Shown: piece by piece, positions 19,689 to 30,820 of the stretch
Numbering within the stretch: the first letter of the stretch is position 1
How the letters are laid out: each line of letters begins with the position of its first letter
The notes under the pieces: generated by a model
What the model saw: the letters and a program-made list of their open reading frames with translations, nothing else
Told to the model about the DNA's origin: nothing
The model's database searches: none
Assembly (NCBI GenBank): GCA_018287875.1
Contig: JAGVVL010000018.1
Location: 1,914,501-1,978,500 of the forward strand
DNA length: 64,000 bases
Reading direction: 5' to 3'
Origin: Nigrospora sphaerica
Taxonomy: Eukaryota > Ascomycota > Sordariomycetes > Amphisphaeriales > Apiosporaceae
Made by a program: the position numbers and the translations under genes

Positions 19689-22427
19689 ATGTCGGCCGCT
19701 CCCAACACGGGTGCGGTGCCCCTCCGGCCTGCCCTCAAGGTTGACGGCGATGGGGAACGGGCACCGTCGTCCAGCACGTCTACTACCAAAGGTCGGTATC
19801 CTGTCTTTCTCAGCATCACGCTTTTGCCACCTCGTTTGCGCCGCGGCGCTCGTCCCCGGCCTGTCTTGCGCCCGCGCTTGGACGCGACGGCGAGTCCCCC
19901 CGCGTCTGCTTCGCCCACCTCTCCACCACGCCTTGCATGGATATGACATTGGTCTCAAGCTTTTGTTCTAGGCAAACCGTCTGCGTGCGAATGGGCGGCC
20001 CGGTGCTTCTTCTTGAACTAGGTTCGAGCCGTGTATGCAGCGGCGGGAAAGTAGTGCGCTGCCGAGCAGGGGACGTCGCAGGCACGTGAGATGCTTGCCT
20101 ACGTGTATGCCCCCCGTGTGACCCAGAGCCGTCCCGCTGACAAAGCCACAGCTGTCCAGATCGCCGAGCCCGAGCCCGACGCCCCGGAGGAAGCGCAGCC
20201 GAAGAGGCAGTTTTCCGCGGGCGTGGGCAAACGTTTGAGCGGCCGTCCGCCCATCATTGCCGGCAACTCTTCCAGGAGCTCTATCTTGCGGCAGCAGAGC
20301 AGCCTGGAGGGCCTGGGCGGCCATGCCAATAGCCAGTCGCCCCTGCAAGAGCCCCAAGACGCCGAGAGGCCTCCGTCGCAGCACCAGCACCACCACCTCG
20401 ACCATCTTGGCGAGCGCCTCATCCACCAGGTGGCCGAATGGCTCGAGCATGAACGCTCCAAAAAGGAGCACCGAAGAGCTGGAAGGAGGCATTCGAAACG
20501 GAAGCCTTCTGTGAGTGAGGCGGCCGAGGCGGCCGACGCTACCCCGCCGGAGCAGAGTACCCACCTCTACCGGACTACCTCTATCGACTCGCAAGCCAGT
20601 GATGTCTCCCTCGATAGACTGCAAAAAATCATAGACGACAGCATGAGCCACTTAGGCCTCGGCGCCTTCTCACACCATGGCCCTCGTTTCCACCCCAGAA
20701 GGCACAGCAAGAAGCGGGCTGTCGCTTTGCAAAGAGCCGCCTCCTCGGATACCGAGTACCACGACGGGGATGTTTTGGTTCCCGGCTGCGATGCCGTGTT
20801 GGACAACTCCAAGACGCTTAGCTACACGGGTGGGAAAGCGTCGGGCGCGGATGATGGTGCTTCCGTGTCAAGCAAGCGGGAGGAAAAGGAACGTAAGGCC
20901 TGGAGCCAGTTCAAGGGCGATGTTCTCCGCGTAGCCCACACGCTGAGAATCAAAGGCTGGCGCCGCGTCCCTCTGGACCGCGGTGACAGCATCGAGATAA
21001 CGCGCCTGAGCGGTGCCTTGACCAACGCCGTCTACGTCGTGTCGCCGCCCGAGGACATGGAAACCCAGGCGGAGCCCGGCAGGCGGCCCCCTGCTAAGTT
21101 GCTGCTCCGGGTATACGGACCCCAGGTCGAAAACATTATCGACCGCGACAATGAATTGGGCGTTTTGCGCCGTCTGGCGCGCAAGAAGATCGGCCCCCGG
21201 CTTCTGGGCACATTTGAGAACGGCCGCTTCGAACAATTCTTCAATGCTTTCACTCTGACCCCTGCAGATCTTCGAGACCCCGACACGTCCAAGAAAATTG
21301 CTAAGAGAATGCGGGAGTTGCATGACGGGGTCGACCTGCTTGAGGAAGAGAAAAACGACGGCCCCTCTGTCCTGAAGAACTGGGATCAGTGGCTGGGGAA
21401 TGTTGAGAAGGTAGCCACGGAGCTCGACAAGATCATCTTGTCGGGCAATCTCGCCCCTGTCCGAGGCACCGGCGACGCTTGGAGACAGCGCGGCTTTGTA
21501 TGCGGCGTTGAGTGGGTCAAATTCAAGGCCGTGTTCGACAAGTATAGAGAGTGGCTCGGCGCCCAATATGGCGATACCAAGAGCTTGCGAGAGCAACTCG
21601 TGTTTGCCCACAATGATGTGAGTGGAGCGTACACGCTTCGGAGGGGGCTGAACTGACTGTAGCAGACCCAATATGGCAACATCCTTCGTACGAAGCCTGA
21701 CGATGAGAAGTCGCCGCTCTTGCAGCCCCGAAACGAGCACAAACAACTGATCGTCATTGATTTCGAGTACGCCGGCGCCAACACGCGGGGCTTGGAGTTC
21801 GCGAATCACTTTACCGAGTGGACCTACAACTACCACGACGCCCTGGCGCCTCACGTTTGTAACACGGCGCAGTACCCTACACCCGAGGAGCAGCGCCGGT
21901 TCATCCGGGCTTACGTGGATCATCGGCCCGAGTATCCTAGCGCAGGGACGCCCAAACTCCGTCCGTCGGATGGCCCCATCGGGACCCCGAGCCTGAGTGC
22001 CACAAACCCGGGGGCCAGCAGCTCGATTGTCGAGTTCATGCTTGATGCGCGTGTGCCGCCAGGCGGGTGGAAAGAGGACGAGAAGCGGCGCGAGGAGGAG
22101 ACGGAGAAGTTGGTCAAGGATCTGATGGATGAGACGCGCATCTGGCGGGTCGCCAACAGTGGCATGTGGGTAGCCTGGGGCCTCATGCAAGCCAACGTGC
22201 CGGTACCCGACGGGGCGGGCGGTAACGAGGGCGCAGCCGAAGAGTCGACGCCGACCACTACAACATCTCACGAAGAGGAGGAAGCAAGCGAGGATGTGTT
22301 TGATTACCTCTCGTACGCCCAGGATCGGGCGTATTTCTTTTGGGGCGACTGTGTCTCGCTGGGCTTGGTGAAGCTCGACGAGCTACCCGAGGACCTCCGA
22401 GCCCGGATCAAGGCGGTAGACTACTAG
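19689..22427 (+). CDS. Choline/ethanolamine kinase with long N-terminal extension (776 aa, 3 exons)
   Basis: It phosphorylates choline (or ethanolamine) with ATP, the first step of the Kennedy pathway for phosphatidylcholine. Exons are 19689-19791, 20152-21617 and 21666-22427, with introns of 360 bp (phase 1, gctgac branch, CACAG) and 48 bp (phase 0, actgac branch). The first 290 residues are low complexity, Ser/His-rich with basic RRHSKRK patches. A choline-kinase N-terminal type block (LRIKGWRRVPLDRGDSIEI, about 298) precedes the ATP-grasping LTNAVYVVS. Brenner's motif HNDTQYGN (about 521-528) is rebuilt exactly across intron 2. The choline kinase motif VIDFEYAGANTRGLEFANHF is at about 553, and WTYNYHD follows. 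At 776 residues it is longer than yeast Cki1 (582). The large first intron is unusual for this window, but its phase and both splice sites fit. The substrate (choline or ethanolamine) is not decided by sequence. Confidence 0.93.
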
Positions 22428-22610
22428 GGCAAGGCGAGATTGGGGAAGAGGCCGGAAGGCGAGGACGTTGGTGCGGCGCTGCTGAGGCAAGGCCTGCAGG
22501 TTTAGGCCGCGAGGCTTGGGTGTGGGGTGGAAACCCATTGTCAGTTTGTTCCGTCGGCACTTTCCCTTGCCTAAGAGATATTCCATTCTGCATCCTAGTA
22601 TTTGCTATGA
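22428..22610. other. 3' flank of choline kinase gene
   Basis: This is a short noncoding stretch following TAG at 22425-22427. No AATAAA is visible. Confidence 0.45.
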
Positions 22611-22667
22611 GCGACTAGGGAAGCCGGTGTTTGCGACTGGGAAAGCCGGTACTTGCGACTAGATTGG
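22611..22667. repeat. Imperfect 22-bp tandem repeat (about 2.6 copies)
   Basis: Units begin at 22611, 22633 and 22655, each starting with gcgact and sharing a gccggt core. The first two differ at a few positions and the third is truncated to about 13 bases. It lies between the choline kinase and DUF202 genes. Confidence 0.75.
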
Positions 22668-22921
22668 ACGCGCCTTTTGACATGCACCTTCGCCGTACGG
22701 CTGATGTTCATGTCACAAAGGAGACCGTCATGTTTATCGATAAGAATATGTGCAGGAACGCGAGAGTCGGAGAGGCGAGAATGTCGGTTCCGCTCTCGTA
22801 TGAACGCATCTCGGCCAGGCATCAAGGTTTCTGTCCTGCACCCTCTTCTCCCTGCGTTCCGGTCTCGGCCTAGAGGGCCCCTCGATTTTCCAATCGCGTC
22901 ACCTTGGGGACCGAATCAACA

Positions 22922-23443
22922 ATGTCTCGGTGGCTTCGCGTCTTCGCGGCGCCCACGTACCAAAACACAGGCTCGGTGGCGCGCGACCATCTGGCATCCG
23001 AGCGCACATTCCTAGCCTGGATCCGGACGGGGCTGGGCTTCATGGCGCTGGGCATGGCGATCGAGCGCGTCTCGCAGCTGGACCTCGAGGAGCTGGCGGC
23101 CGCGGTCGCGCGGGGGCCGGTCACCGCCCGGGCGGAGGCGGAGGCGGAGGAGGAGAAGCAGCACGACGAGGCGCGCAAGGCGCAGAAGAAGCGCGACGCC
23201 CGCGCCCTGGCGGGCGGGCTGGCGGGCCTCGGCGCCGGCAGCGTCCTGTACGGCACGGCGCGCTACTTTAGCAACCTGCGGGCCCTCGAGCGCGGCCGGT
23301 TCCGGCCCGCGTACCTCGGCGTCGCCGTCGTGGGCGCCGCCGTCGCCGGCCTGGCCGGGGGCGCGGGCGGGCATGCCCTGCGGGCGAGGGGCGAGGCCGA
23401 GAGGCCCCCGCGTCGTCGGCTGGCGAACGGGGAAGAGCCCTAA
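22922..23443 (+). CDS. DUF202 (YidH-like) small membrane protein (173 aa)
   Basis: This is an intronless ORF from ATG 22922 to TAA 23441-23443. The N-terminal half carries the DUF202 signature ARDHLASERTFLAWIRTGLG, followed by a hydrophobic segment GFMALGMAIERV (residues about 38-53). A charged Ala/Glu/Lys helix (about 65-100) separates it from a second hydrophobic segment (ALAGGLAGLGAGSVLYG) and a third (YLGVAVVGAAVAGLAGG, about 135-155), ending in a basic tail. DUF202 proteins include YidH-like bacterial proteins and share the fold of the VTC membrane region; the molecular function is unknown. Three membrane passes are predicted by eye. The coding region is exceptionally GC-rich, with strong GCG/GGC codon bias compared with neighbours, so long antisense frames appear over it. 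An AATAAA at 23764-23769 could serve as its poly(A) signal. Confidence 0.88.
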   Translation: MSRWLRVFAAPTYQNTGSVARDHLASERTFLAWIRTGLGFMALGMAIERVSQLDLEELAAAVARGPVTARAEAEAEEEKQHDEARKAQKKRDARALAGGLAGLGAGSVLYGTARYFSNLRALERGRFRPAYLGVAVVGAAVAGLAGGAGGHALRARGEAERPPRRRLANGEEP

Positions 23444-24328
23444 CGGGGGACGCGGGCCCTCGGCGCTCGCGCTCTTCCCCCGGCGGGCGGCGGGCGGTTG
23501 CCCCGGGCCTCATGGATGGAACGTGGACGGGACGGGTACGGAGAGCGGGTACGGGTTGTTTGGCACGAGGTCCCCCATGCCTGCCCGCGATCAGGGATGC
23601 CCTGCGTGGGTGACGTTACCCTCTTCAACCGCCAACGGGCACATGGATCATCTACATATCACGGTTGGGCTTGGCAGCCGTGGGCGTAATGCATGGACTC
23701 TGCTACGGGAGTGTTCTCTCGCGCGATTGCATCAGTTATTCGTGTTTCATGTGTACCTCTATAAATAAAGCATGCATTCCTGGGTTCTTTTCGGGGTGAC
23801 AACGCGAGAGAAGTCTGGAGGTCATTAGTAACCCTGTACCTGGTAATTCTCGGCTGTAGTTGGGTTTCTCCCTAGCGGTTGCTGGCGATAAGCGTGCGAC
23901 GATAAGGTCAGAAAGCCGCCTGGCACTTTCCACATGGTGTCCTCCCGTGATCTCAAGGCTTCTGCGACCTGCCGCGCGCCACAACGGGAAAAGAGAGAAA
24001 TAACAGGTCCCCGATTCATTCCCAAGCCTTCGCCTCGGGCGCTGTTTCGCCATACGACGACCGGCGCATGTGTGGATGCGGATACTAGATCAGTGCCTAC
24101 AGCTGGTAGCGTGTCGCCGTACCCGTCGCAGCACAAAGTGGTTCGGGGGGGAGGGACCATGAGGAGCCGGCCCAACTCACACCTCGACGATTGAGTGAGC
24201 CGCGGCCGCACGTGTACACGGAAAAGAGAGGAGCGACACTTGGCCAGCACCGCACCTGCTTTGGGGTGCCCCGCCCGCAAGGCTTGCTTTCCAGGTAGGC
24301 TGTCCGGGATCCCATATGTGCAGCCGCA
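23444..24328. other. Intergenic between DUF202 gene and Spp1 gene
   Basis: No gene is supported. The minus-strand frame crossing this region is a continuation of an antisense shadow of the PHD gene. The AATAAA at 23764-23769 is the only notable 3'-end signal. The 150 bases before 24329 should hold the Spp1 leader. Confidence 0.5.
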
Positions 24329-25720
24329 ATGGCGGATAGCAGCCTCGGGAGCGAGGGAGGGGTTCCGATGGAGGACGTCGACATGAGCACCGCTGGCGGC
24401 CCCGGGGCCGCGCGGGACGAGGGACACATCCTCAACTCGGTCGAGCAGCCGAGCCAGAGCGTTGCCGCTGCCGTGGCCGTGGACATCAAGGCGGACCCGG
24501 ACCTGGACGAGTCCCGCGCCGCGCCGTCGTCCTCGCCCCTGCCAGCAAACGCCAAAACGGGCAAGGGCACGACTAAGAAAAAGGGCATCGCCGCCATGAA
24601 GAAGACGCCTAAGAAGACCAAGATGGCTGGGAGCCGGGCGGCCAAGAGGGACGGCGCCGCCGGCGAGACCTCCGACGACGAGACGGACAACGGGCCCTAC
24701 TGCCTCTGCCGCGGGCCCGACGACCACCGCTGGATGATAGGGTGCGAAGTCTGCGAGGACTGGTTCCACGGCGAGTGTATCAACCTGGATAAGGACCTGG
24801 GCGAGAAGCTCATCGAGCGCTTCGTCTGCCCGCGCTGCACCAACGGCCACGACAACTACACCAGGTACAAGAAGATGTGCTCGCTGGACGGATGCACCGA
24901 CCCCGCCCGCCTCTACGGCAACCCCGACGAGGCCTCCATCTTCTGCAGCAAGGAGCACTGCGATGCCTGGTGGACCTCCCTTATCCGTACGCTGCCCGCC
25001 AAGGAGGCCGTCGAGGAGGCCGTCGAGGTGCTCACGCAAGAGGACTTTATGGGCCTCCTGGCTTCGGCCGGCCGCCAGGACGGCTGGCAGCTCGGGGACA
25101 AGCCCTTTGGTACGTGTCGCGCCGCTCTCCTTCCCCCGCATCGTGCGCTGACGGACCTGGCCCTCACAGGCAACGTCGAGGGTCTGTGGGCCAACGGCCT
25201 GCCCACGCGGCCCGGCGTGCTCAGCGACGAGGAGCAGGCATTCCTGCAGACGTCGGCGGCCGAGCGCCTCGCCCTCGGCAACGACATTGTGCAGTACAAG
25301 AAGATGACGCAGCTCATCGACTGGGCCAGCCAGCGCCGCCAGGCCGCCGTCGAGCTGGGCAAGTTCACCAAGGACAGCTGCGGCTACGACGAGCGCCTCG
25401 ACGTCGTCTCGGTCAAGCACCCCTTTGTCGCCTGGGCCGAGACGGCCGAGGGCCAGGCCATCTTCGCCGCCGGCCAGCTCGGCCCCCCGCTCGAGCCCGG
25501 CGAGGGCGACGCCGCCGTCCGCGGCATGTGCGAGAAGAAGCGCTGCAAGCCACATAACGGGTGGTACAAGATCCTGATGGGCGCCGTGCGCGTACTGGTC
25601 AAGGAGACGACGGCGGCGGCGGCCGAGAAGCTCCAGGCCGAGGCCACCCTGCGCCACGAGTCCGAGGCTCGCTACGAGAGGCGCCAGCTGGAGAACAACT
25701 GGGTTCAAACCGTCGAGTAA
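24329..25720 (+). CDS. spp1: PHD-finger COMPASS (Set1 complex) subunit, Spp1/CFP1-like (443 aa, 2 exons)
   Basis: Spp1/CFP1 reads H3K4 methylation and anchors the Set1 histone methyltransferase complex. Translation starts at ATG 24329 and stops at TAA 25718-25720. Residues 1-120 are disordered with Lys-rich patches (KKKGIAAMKKTPKKTK). The PHD finger, residues about 125-172, shows CLCR...CEVCEDWFHGECI...CPRC, with the Cys4-His-Cys3 pattern and the aromatic WF. It is followed by a second Cys-rich module CSLDGC...FCSKEHC (about 184-212), as in the CFP1 C-terminal region, then a helical C-terminal domain ending in a charged coiled coil. A 60-bp intron at 25110-25169 (GTACGT, gctgac branch, CACAG) is inferred; splicing gives GDKPFGNVEGLW. 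That intron is stop-free and a multiple of three, so an unspliced 463-residue reading is also open. Confidence 0.9.
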   Translation: MADSSLGSEGGVPMEDVDMSTAGGPGAARDEGHILNSVEQPSQSVAAAVAVDIKADPDLDESRAAPSSSPLPANAKTGKGTTKKKGIAAMKKTPKKTKMAGSRAAKRDGAAGETSDDETDNGPYCLCRGPDDHRWMIGCEVCEDWFHGECINLDKDLGEKLIERFVCPRCTNGHDNYTRYKKMCSLDGCTDPARLYGNPDEASIFCSKEHCDAWWTSLIRTLPAKEAVEEAVEVLTQEDFMGLLASAGRQDGWQLGDKPFGTCRAALLPPHRALTDLALTGNVEGLWANGLPTRPGVLSDEEQAFLQTSAAERLALGNDIVQYKKMTQLIDWASQRRQAAVELGKFTKDSCGYDERLDVVSVKHPFVAWAETAEGQAIFAAGQLGPPLEPGEGDAAVRGMCEKKRCKPHNGWYKILMGAVRVLVKETTAAAAEKLQAEATLRHESEARYERRQLENNWVQTVE

Positions 25721-28700
25721 CCCCTTCCCGACGGCCGAGCGTGATGACAGGCTGCGGGGGGGAGCAACATGCGAATTACCTCGCAGCGTTGAGGGATTCA
25801 CCCCATTCCGGACCGTCCAGACTGGCTCCAAAATACGCCATAAAGCGCAATCGGGATAGGCACACGTCAAAAAGGGGTCGGCAGCTCGGCAACACGGTCG
25901 TCGGGCAAGGTCTATTGTATTTCCCTTCTCTCGTATAGAGATACGTCCGCGTCGTGGCAGGAAACCACTGCATACTGGGCTTCACGCTGCTCGGTATCCA
26001 CGTCTGTTTGCATGCAAAAACTGCAATGCACTACCGGTGCCCGAACGCGGCTTGTTTGTTCACGTCATTCGCCCCACTCTTCAAGCCCCTTTGACTTAAC
26101 ATGTAATGTTTCTCGTTAGAGGTGCTGTCATGTCGCTGTTAGGATGTCGTGAACTGCCGCAACTAGGTTCGAGTATCAGCATGTTCTATGATGATACATT
26201 TGAGCTGGGCAAAGCCGACCCATGTTCAAAAAGAGCGACTCCATAGCAGTTTGAGTCCGTGTCGCATGGTCGTAATCTCTGACAGGCAGGAACTTGTGAA
26301 AGGCATAGGTGTTCTCCCGGCATCGTCGTCCAAACATGCTTCGATCGTTCCAAAACCTCGGGAGCATGTGTGGCCTCCTGAGGATATAAAGCTAGCCATA
26401 GGAGGGGAAGCTTCGAGCTTTGTAGCTAAATACCGCCCGTTCTAGTATTCCGATGCCAGTAGTCGAGGGGCTCGGGCACGAGCGCGCAACGCTGGTATTC
26501 ACACTGAAGAGCCGCCGACATTTGGGTATGTAAGAGGGGCACGGCCATGCTTTGCCATCCTCTATCATCGAGCAAAATGGTGGTAGATCGGAAGAAGAGA
26601 GACTTCAACGCGTGGGGATAGTCTTGCCCGTTCAAACCGTGTCATGTAGGTACTGTTCCGCCCAACGTGGATATTCACACGCCGGGTTTTTTCAAGACCG
26701 TAAAGAAGCAGCTGGTCTCTGTTCATCCTCAGCCAGTGGTATTTGGCGGCCTATCCCCAGATCCCCGGCTTCCATTCCTGCCACCGTGTCTACGAACCCG
26801 ACAGGAGACCTCATGCTCTGGTACACCGGCACCCGACAACACCACCTCAGCCACCTTCCCCAACGTTTCAGCCGTCCAACTTGGCCAATGCGGCCAACGG
26901 CGGCCGATCGCGAGTTCGAATTTGCACGCCCCGGCCCGTCCAGGTGTTCTTCGTATCGAGTAAGGGGGAAAGTCCTGGTAATCGCAGGGGGAGAACTGAT
27001 CTCCAGGCTACGGGGCCGGAGGATCCCAGCCATCTACTGAATAGGAGGTTGCCAACAGGCACATCGGGCGCCTTTGAATTCACCATGGTCCCGGCGCGGG
27101 CCGACGTCGGCTCCGGCCCTCCCGGATCATGAAGTGAGTTGACGGGGCTGACGGGACCAGGGAACTTGGCCCTTTCTCTCTCTCTCCCTCGCAGCCGGCC
27201 CGCCAACTACGAGAGCCGGTGAGATCGAATCTTCACTCAGGCACAAACCCCCCCGAAGCGAGGCAGCTTTGGGCGGCCATGTTTTCTTCATGCCGCGTCT
27301 GTCCCGAGCCACCGCTCTGGGGAGGAGGCTCGCGAAACGGCAGCGTGCAAGTCGGTAGCTTGCGGATGGCCGCCGATCACGGGTGCCTACTTGGATAGCC
27401 AAGCGGGCTAGGGAGAAGAATACCAGGCTCAGCGGACGACGCCTTGCTACATAAATTCGGCGGCATGCCCTGCTTATACTGGCCATGGTGATGCCCCTTG
27501 AGAGCCCGGGGCGGCGGCAAAGGGGGGCAGAACAGCTACTCGGCAGAGCTGCCGGGAAAGGGAGAGAAGTGGAGAGACCGAGAGCGCGTTGGGTGCCGGG
27601 GCGGTAGTGGCACTGAGAAACCACGGCAGGCCATCAACCATGTCACCTCGCCATCGTCCATAACAGCAAACGTCCCATGGCCCGCCGCTTTCGCCGTCGT
27701 CGTCGCCCGGGGGCCACACACACACACAGAGCGAGTAACGAAAAACATGTAGGAGCGGCCGGCGAACGTCATATTACTCGTTTGGGAAACGCCAGCCTCT
27801 GTCCTCACTTCTCGTGCCCATGCAGGCCCAGCCGGTAACCCTGGCCCTGGACCGCCGGGGCGGGAGACGGTACCACGATTATACAATCTTACCAGTCCCA
27901 TCACAGCCCCTCGACATCTGTCGATACCCGCCGATCAACACCGGCGGGGGGAGGGCGGGGCCCGTCCAACCACGACCCAGAGGCACACACACTCTCGTAC
28001 ACACTGCTTACTCTGAAGGGATGGGGTGCAGTGCTTCTACTTCCGCTTTCGAATTTTTCTCCCTGGTCTGGCCGAGCAGGGCCACTCGATCCTCTGTCCC
28101 TCCCATTCTCCCTTCTTCCTCGGCCTCCCCCCCCGGTCTTCCGGATATGCAGTCATCTACATCCCTTCCTACCGATGTGCCTCCCCCGTCCCCCCCTTGC
28201 GGCCAATCGGCGCCTTATACCTACCGTACCCAAGCAGGTACATGGAAGGCCGCCGGGCGGCGGCGGCAGAAACCGGGTGGAGGCGCTGCGGTAGCTGGTA
28301 TTGGCACACGCACGCACGTACGCACACACACACATACACACGTACACACAGAGATACGCAACCCTCGCGGCTCGACTCTCTCTTCCGTACGCCAGGGTGG
28401 GGGGGGAGAGGGGGAGGCAAGAGGAGGGGCCGCAGGTGGGAAAGAAAAGGATTGACGGCAGGGGTTCCGGTACGCTCACGGGCGCAGGACCGGCTGCAGA
28501 TCGATGCATCCGGCATATACTCCGTTCCTTCGAGGCGATCGGCCGCAGGCGGCGAGAAGAAAGGAAAGAGAGGGGGGAGGGAGAAAGATACTTTGTCGTT
28601 GTCCCCAACATGGCGAACGAGTGGTCTATGGCGGGTCATGGAGGAGGGGGGCCGGACGGGGGGCCGACATCACACTGAGCACTACTATGCACCTCGAGAG

Positions 28701-29580
28701 CTACGGCGGAAGAAGAAGAAAAAAACGAGTGCCTCGTACGGATAGGTAGGCCTACCGGTCCAAGACCGGGAGAAGGAAAGGACTTTAGAGGGAGGGAGAG
28801 AGAGAGATAGAGGCTGCAGGGCTTCGGAAAACGGCCCAGCTCCGTCGCCCGCTCGTCAGTTTCCTTCTGCTTCCCCCGCCACCGCTCTGCCTGGACGCCG
28901 CGAAGTGACGACAGGGCTAGATGCTCACGCCATGACAAGCAGGTGAGATGGGAAGCAACGACGCATGCCCACTCGCTCGAGTCCTTCCGGTGGGAGAGGA
29001 GGAGGCGGGGGCGCGCCACTCCCGGTGGAGGACCCTCTCCCCGATGATTGTGACCGGGGAAGGGATCTTCGTACATGGCTACGCCCCCGGGAGGGGGGGG
29101 CAGAAAGCAAGAGCCGAGATGCAAGAAACAACAGCCGAGGGTGTCAGCGGAGGGGGGGCCAAGGCGTCCCGGGATGGTGCCTGGGGGAACGGGGTTGACA
29201 GGCGGCCGTCTCACGGCACGCCTTTGTATCACGTCCGCTTCCCCCAGGGGGAGGGGCCTTTTGGCGAGTCTCGAGCGAAGCGAAAGCCCTTGCCCGCCAT
29301 TACGGCGCGTTCCAGTACGTGCATACACCATACACGTCGTGTACCACGCCGTACACGTCGCCGGGGCACGGGGGCTGTACGTCGGTCCCCCGTCTCTCTA
29401 TACTTGCTTCCTTTCCTCCAACTCGAACCGGTGGTGGAAGGCCGTTCCCATGGGCCCCCCTCGTTTATTCTCTCGCCCTCCCTCTCTCTCCCTCGCGTGA
29501 GGCGGCTCACGAGGCGGCTCGTGAGAAAAAAAAGCTTCGGACCGGGAATGGGGAAAGCCCAGCCGGTCAACGGTTGTCCC

Positions 29581-29584
<4 letters not shown>
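25721..29584. other. Gene-poor region, part 1
   Basis: No supportable gene. After the Spp1 3' flank, about 26000-26450 is more A/T-balanced; beyond 27 kb the sequence becomes rich in homopurine/homopyrimidine runs and CA-like tracts (about 28290-28350). Open frames of up to about 260 codons (28948-29733) are Arg/Gly/Pro-rich, overlap on both strands and have no recognisable domain. An 8-bp perfect hairpin (29506-29513 with 29518-29525, GCGG loop) is followed by an A8 tract; this is probably incidental in a fungal genome. Confidence 0.5.

Positions 29585-29616
<32 letters not shown>
29585..29616. repeat. Poly(T) tract, 32 bases
   Basis: Thirty-two uninterrupted T residues, followed after a 17-base GC-rich spacer by T8 and G7 runs. 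It could be the A-tail of a minus-strand retroposed sequence or simple slippage. No reverse-transcriptase-like coding sequence is seen alongside it. Confidence 0.9.
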
Positions 29617-29617
<1 letters not shown>

Positions 29618-30805
29618 GTCCACGGCCGGGGTTTTTTTTGGGGGGGTGTACCCTTCAAGTCCACGAGGCAGGGACGACAGGGACGGGAGGTAGTAGCGAT
29701 ACGTGGTTTGCTGGTTGGCGGCTTACAAGGTAGGGGCCGACGGGTTACCGGAGGAAGAAAAAAAAAGAGGCAAGGAGAGGCCCAGACGGCCATGGAGAGC
29801 CAGACGGCTTCTTCCGCAGGAAAAGCAGCTAGCGAGCCAAGACGCAAAATGAAATGAAGGAAAATGGACGGACGAGCCGTGGGGTTGAAAATGACGATGT
29901 TCCCTCGGGAAGGGTCTTGGTACTTTCACGAGCCAAAATCACCAAGGAAGGACAAAAAAGGGAGACAGGGAGGGCGTGGCTGCGAACGACACGCACGGGG
30001 CTCGCAGGGCTGGGCCTTCCTCACCTCGTCATGTCATGTCACAAGTCTGTCTGTTTGTATTGGGGGAAAGAGGGAAAAGGAGACTTGCCCATGACCGCGG
30101 GAGAGGGTAGGAGAAGGGGGCGGAAAAGAGGGAGGGGGCTCGGGATCGCCAGGCCCGTCCTCCCGGGTCGACCGGTCCCCTCCTTCGCGCGCGATGACGA
30201 CCGTAGAAAAAAGAAGAGAGGGTCGCCGGAAAGAGAAGCAAGACGACACCGGCGCATGCAACGCGCGCGCGCTCGACCTGAGACGATAGCGGCGAGCCCT
30301 CTACGTACGACCGCCAGCAAACCGCTACCCCGAACCCCCCTTTCCCCGTGCGGACCTAGCCCCGGGCGGGAAGAAGAGGAGAAGGAGCTCGCTTAAGGCC
30401 TTGGTAGACCGCCCGCAGGACGAGAGAGTCCCAGAAAGCCATTATGCAGGCCATCACTCACAAAACGACCTGTCTGAATGTCTCGGCACTGCGCCTGGGA
30501 GCGGGAGCAAAGAGGGAGACAGAGAGAGAGGGAGCCGGCAAGAGGGCAATAGCATCCCGTGAACAAGGTCGAGTTTTAAAAGAAAAAAAGTTGCTTTTTT
30601 TTCTTCTTCACCCACTTCCCCTCCTCTCTATCTTGGACCCCCCTCTCCCCCCCCGTGTCTGAGACGGGATGAGCCCAAGCGCCCGTCCACCCCGAATCTC
30701 TTTCCCGTTCTTGCCTGTCCCGTCGCAACGCGTGGCGCGGACGGGGCCTGGGACGACGAGCGCCACGGGCGCCCGAGAAGGGAGAGACAGAGACAGAGAG
30801 AGATA

Positions 30806-30820
30806 GGGGGGGGGGGGGGG
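30806..30820. repeat. Poly(G) tract, 15 bases
   Basis: Fifteen consecutive G residues after an AGAGAGAT run. It is one of several long G tracts in the gene-poor region. Confidence 0.9.

Noticed and set aside
20021..20060. tRNA B-box-like GGTTCGAG near 20026 (and near 26165 and 36168)
   Set aside because: No A-box at the right distance and no cloverleaf or acceptor-stem pairing could be built; the first lies within the choline kinase intron.
20868..22271. 467-codon minus-strand frame across choline kinase
   Set aside because: It is an antisense shadow of exons 2-3 and crosses intron 2; no domain was seen, whereas the plus strand carries the Brenner and choline kinase motifs.
23825..25870. 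681-codon minus-strand open frame across the Spp1 gene
   Set aside because: It is an exact antisense shadow of a gene with PHD signature residues; GC-rich third positions suppress stop codons on the opposite strand. The composition (Leu/Ala/Gly/Val-rich) is typical of such shadows.
28948..29733. 261-codon frame in the G/C-tract-rich region
   Set aside because: It runs through the T32 tract as poly-Phe and has Arg/Gly/Pro composition; there is no domain and overlapping frames lie on both strands.
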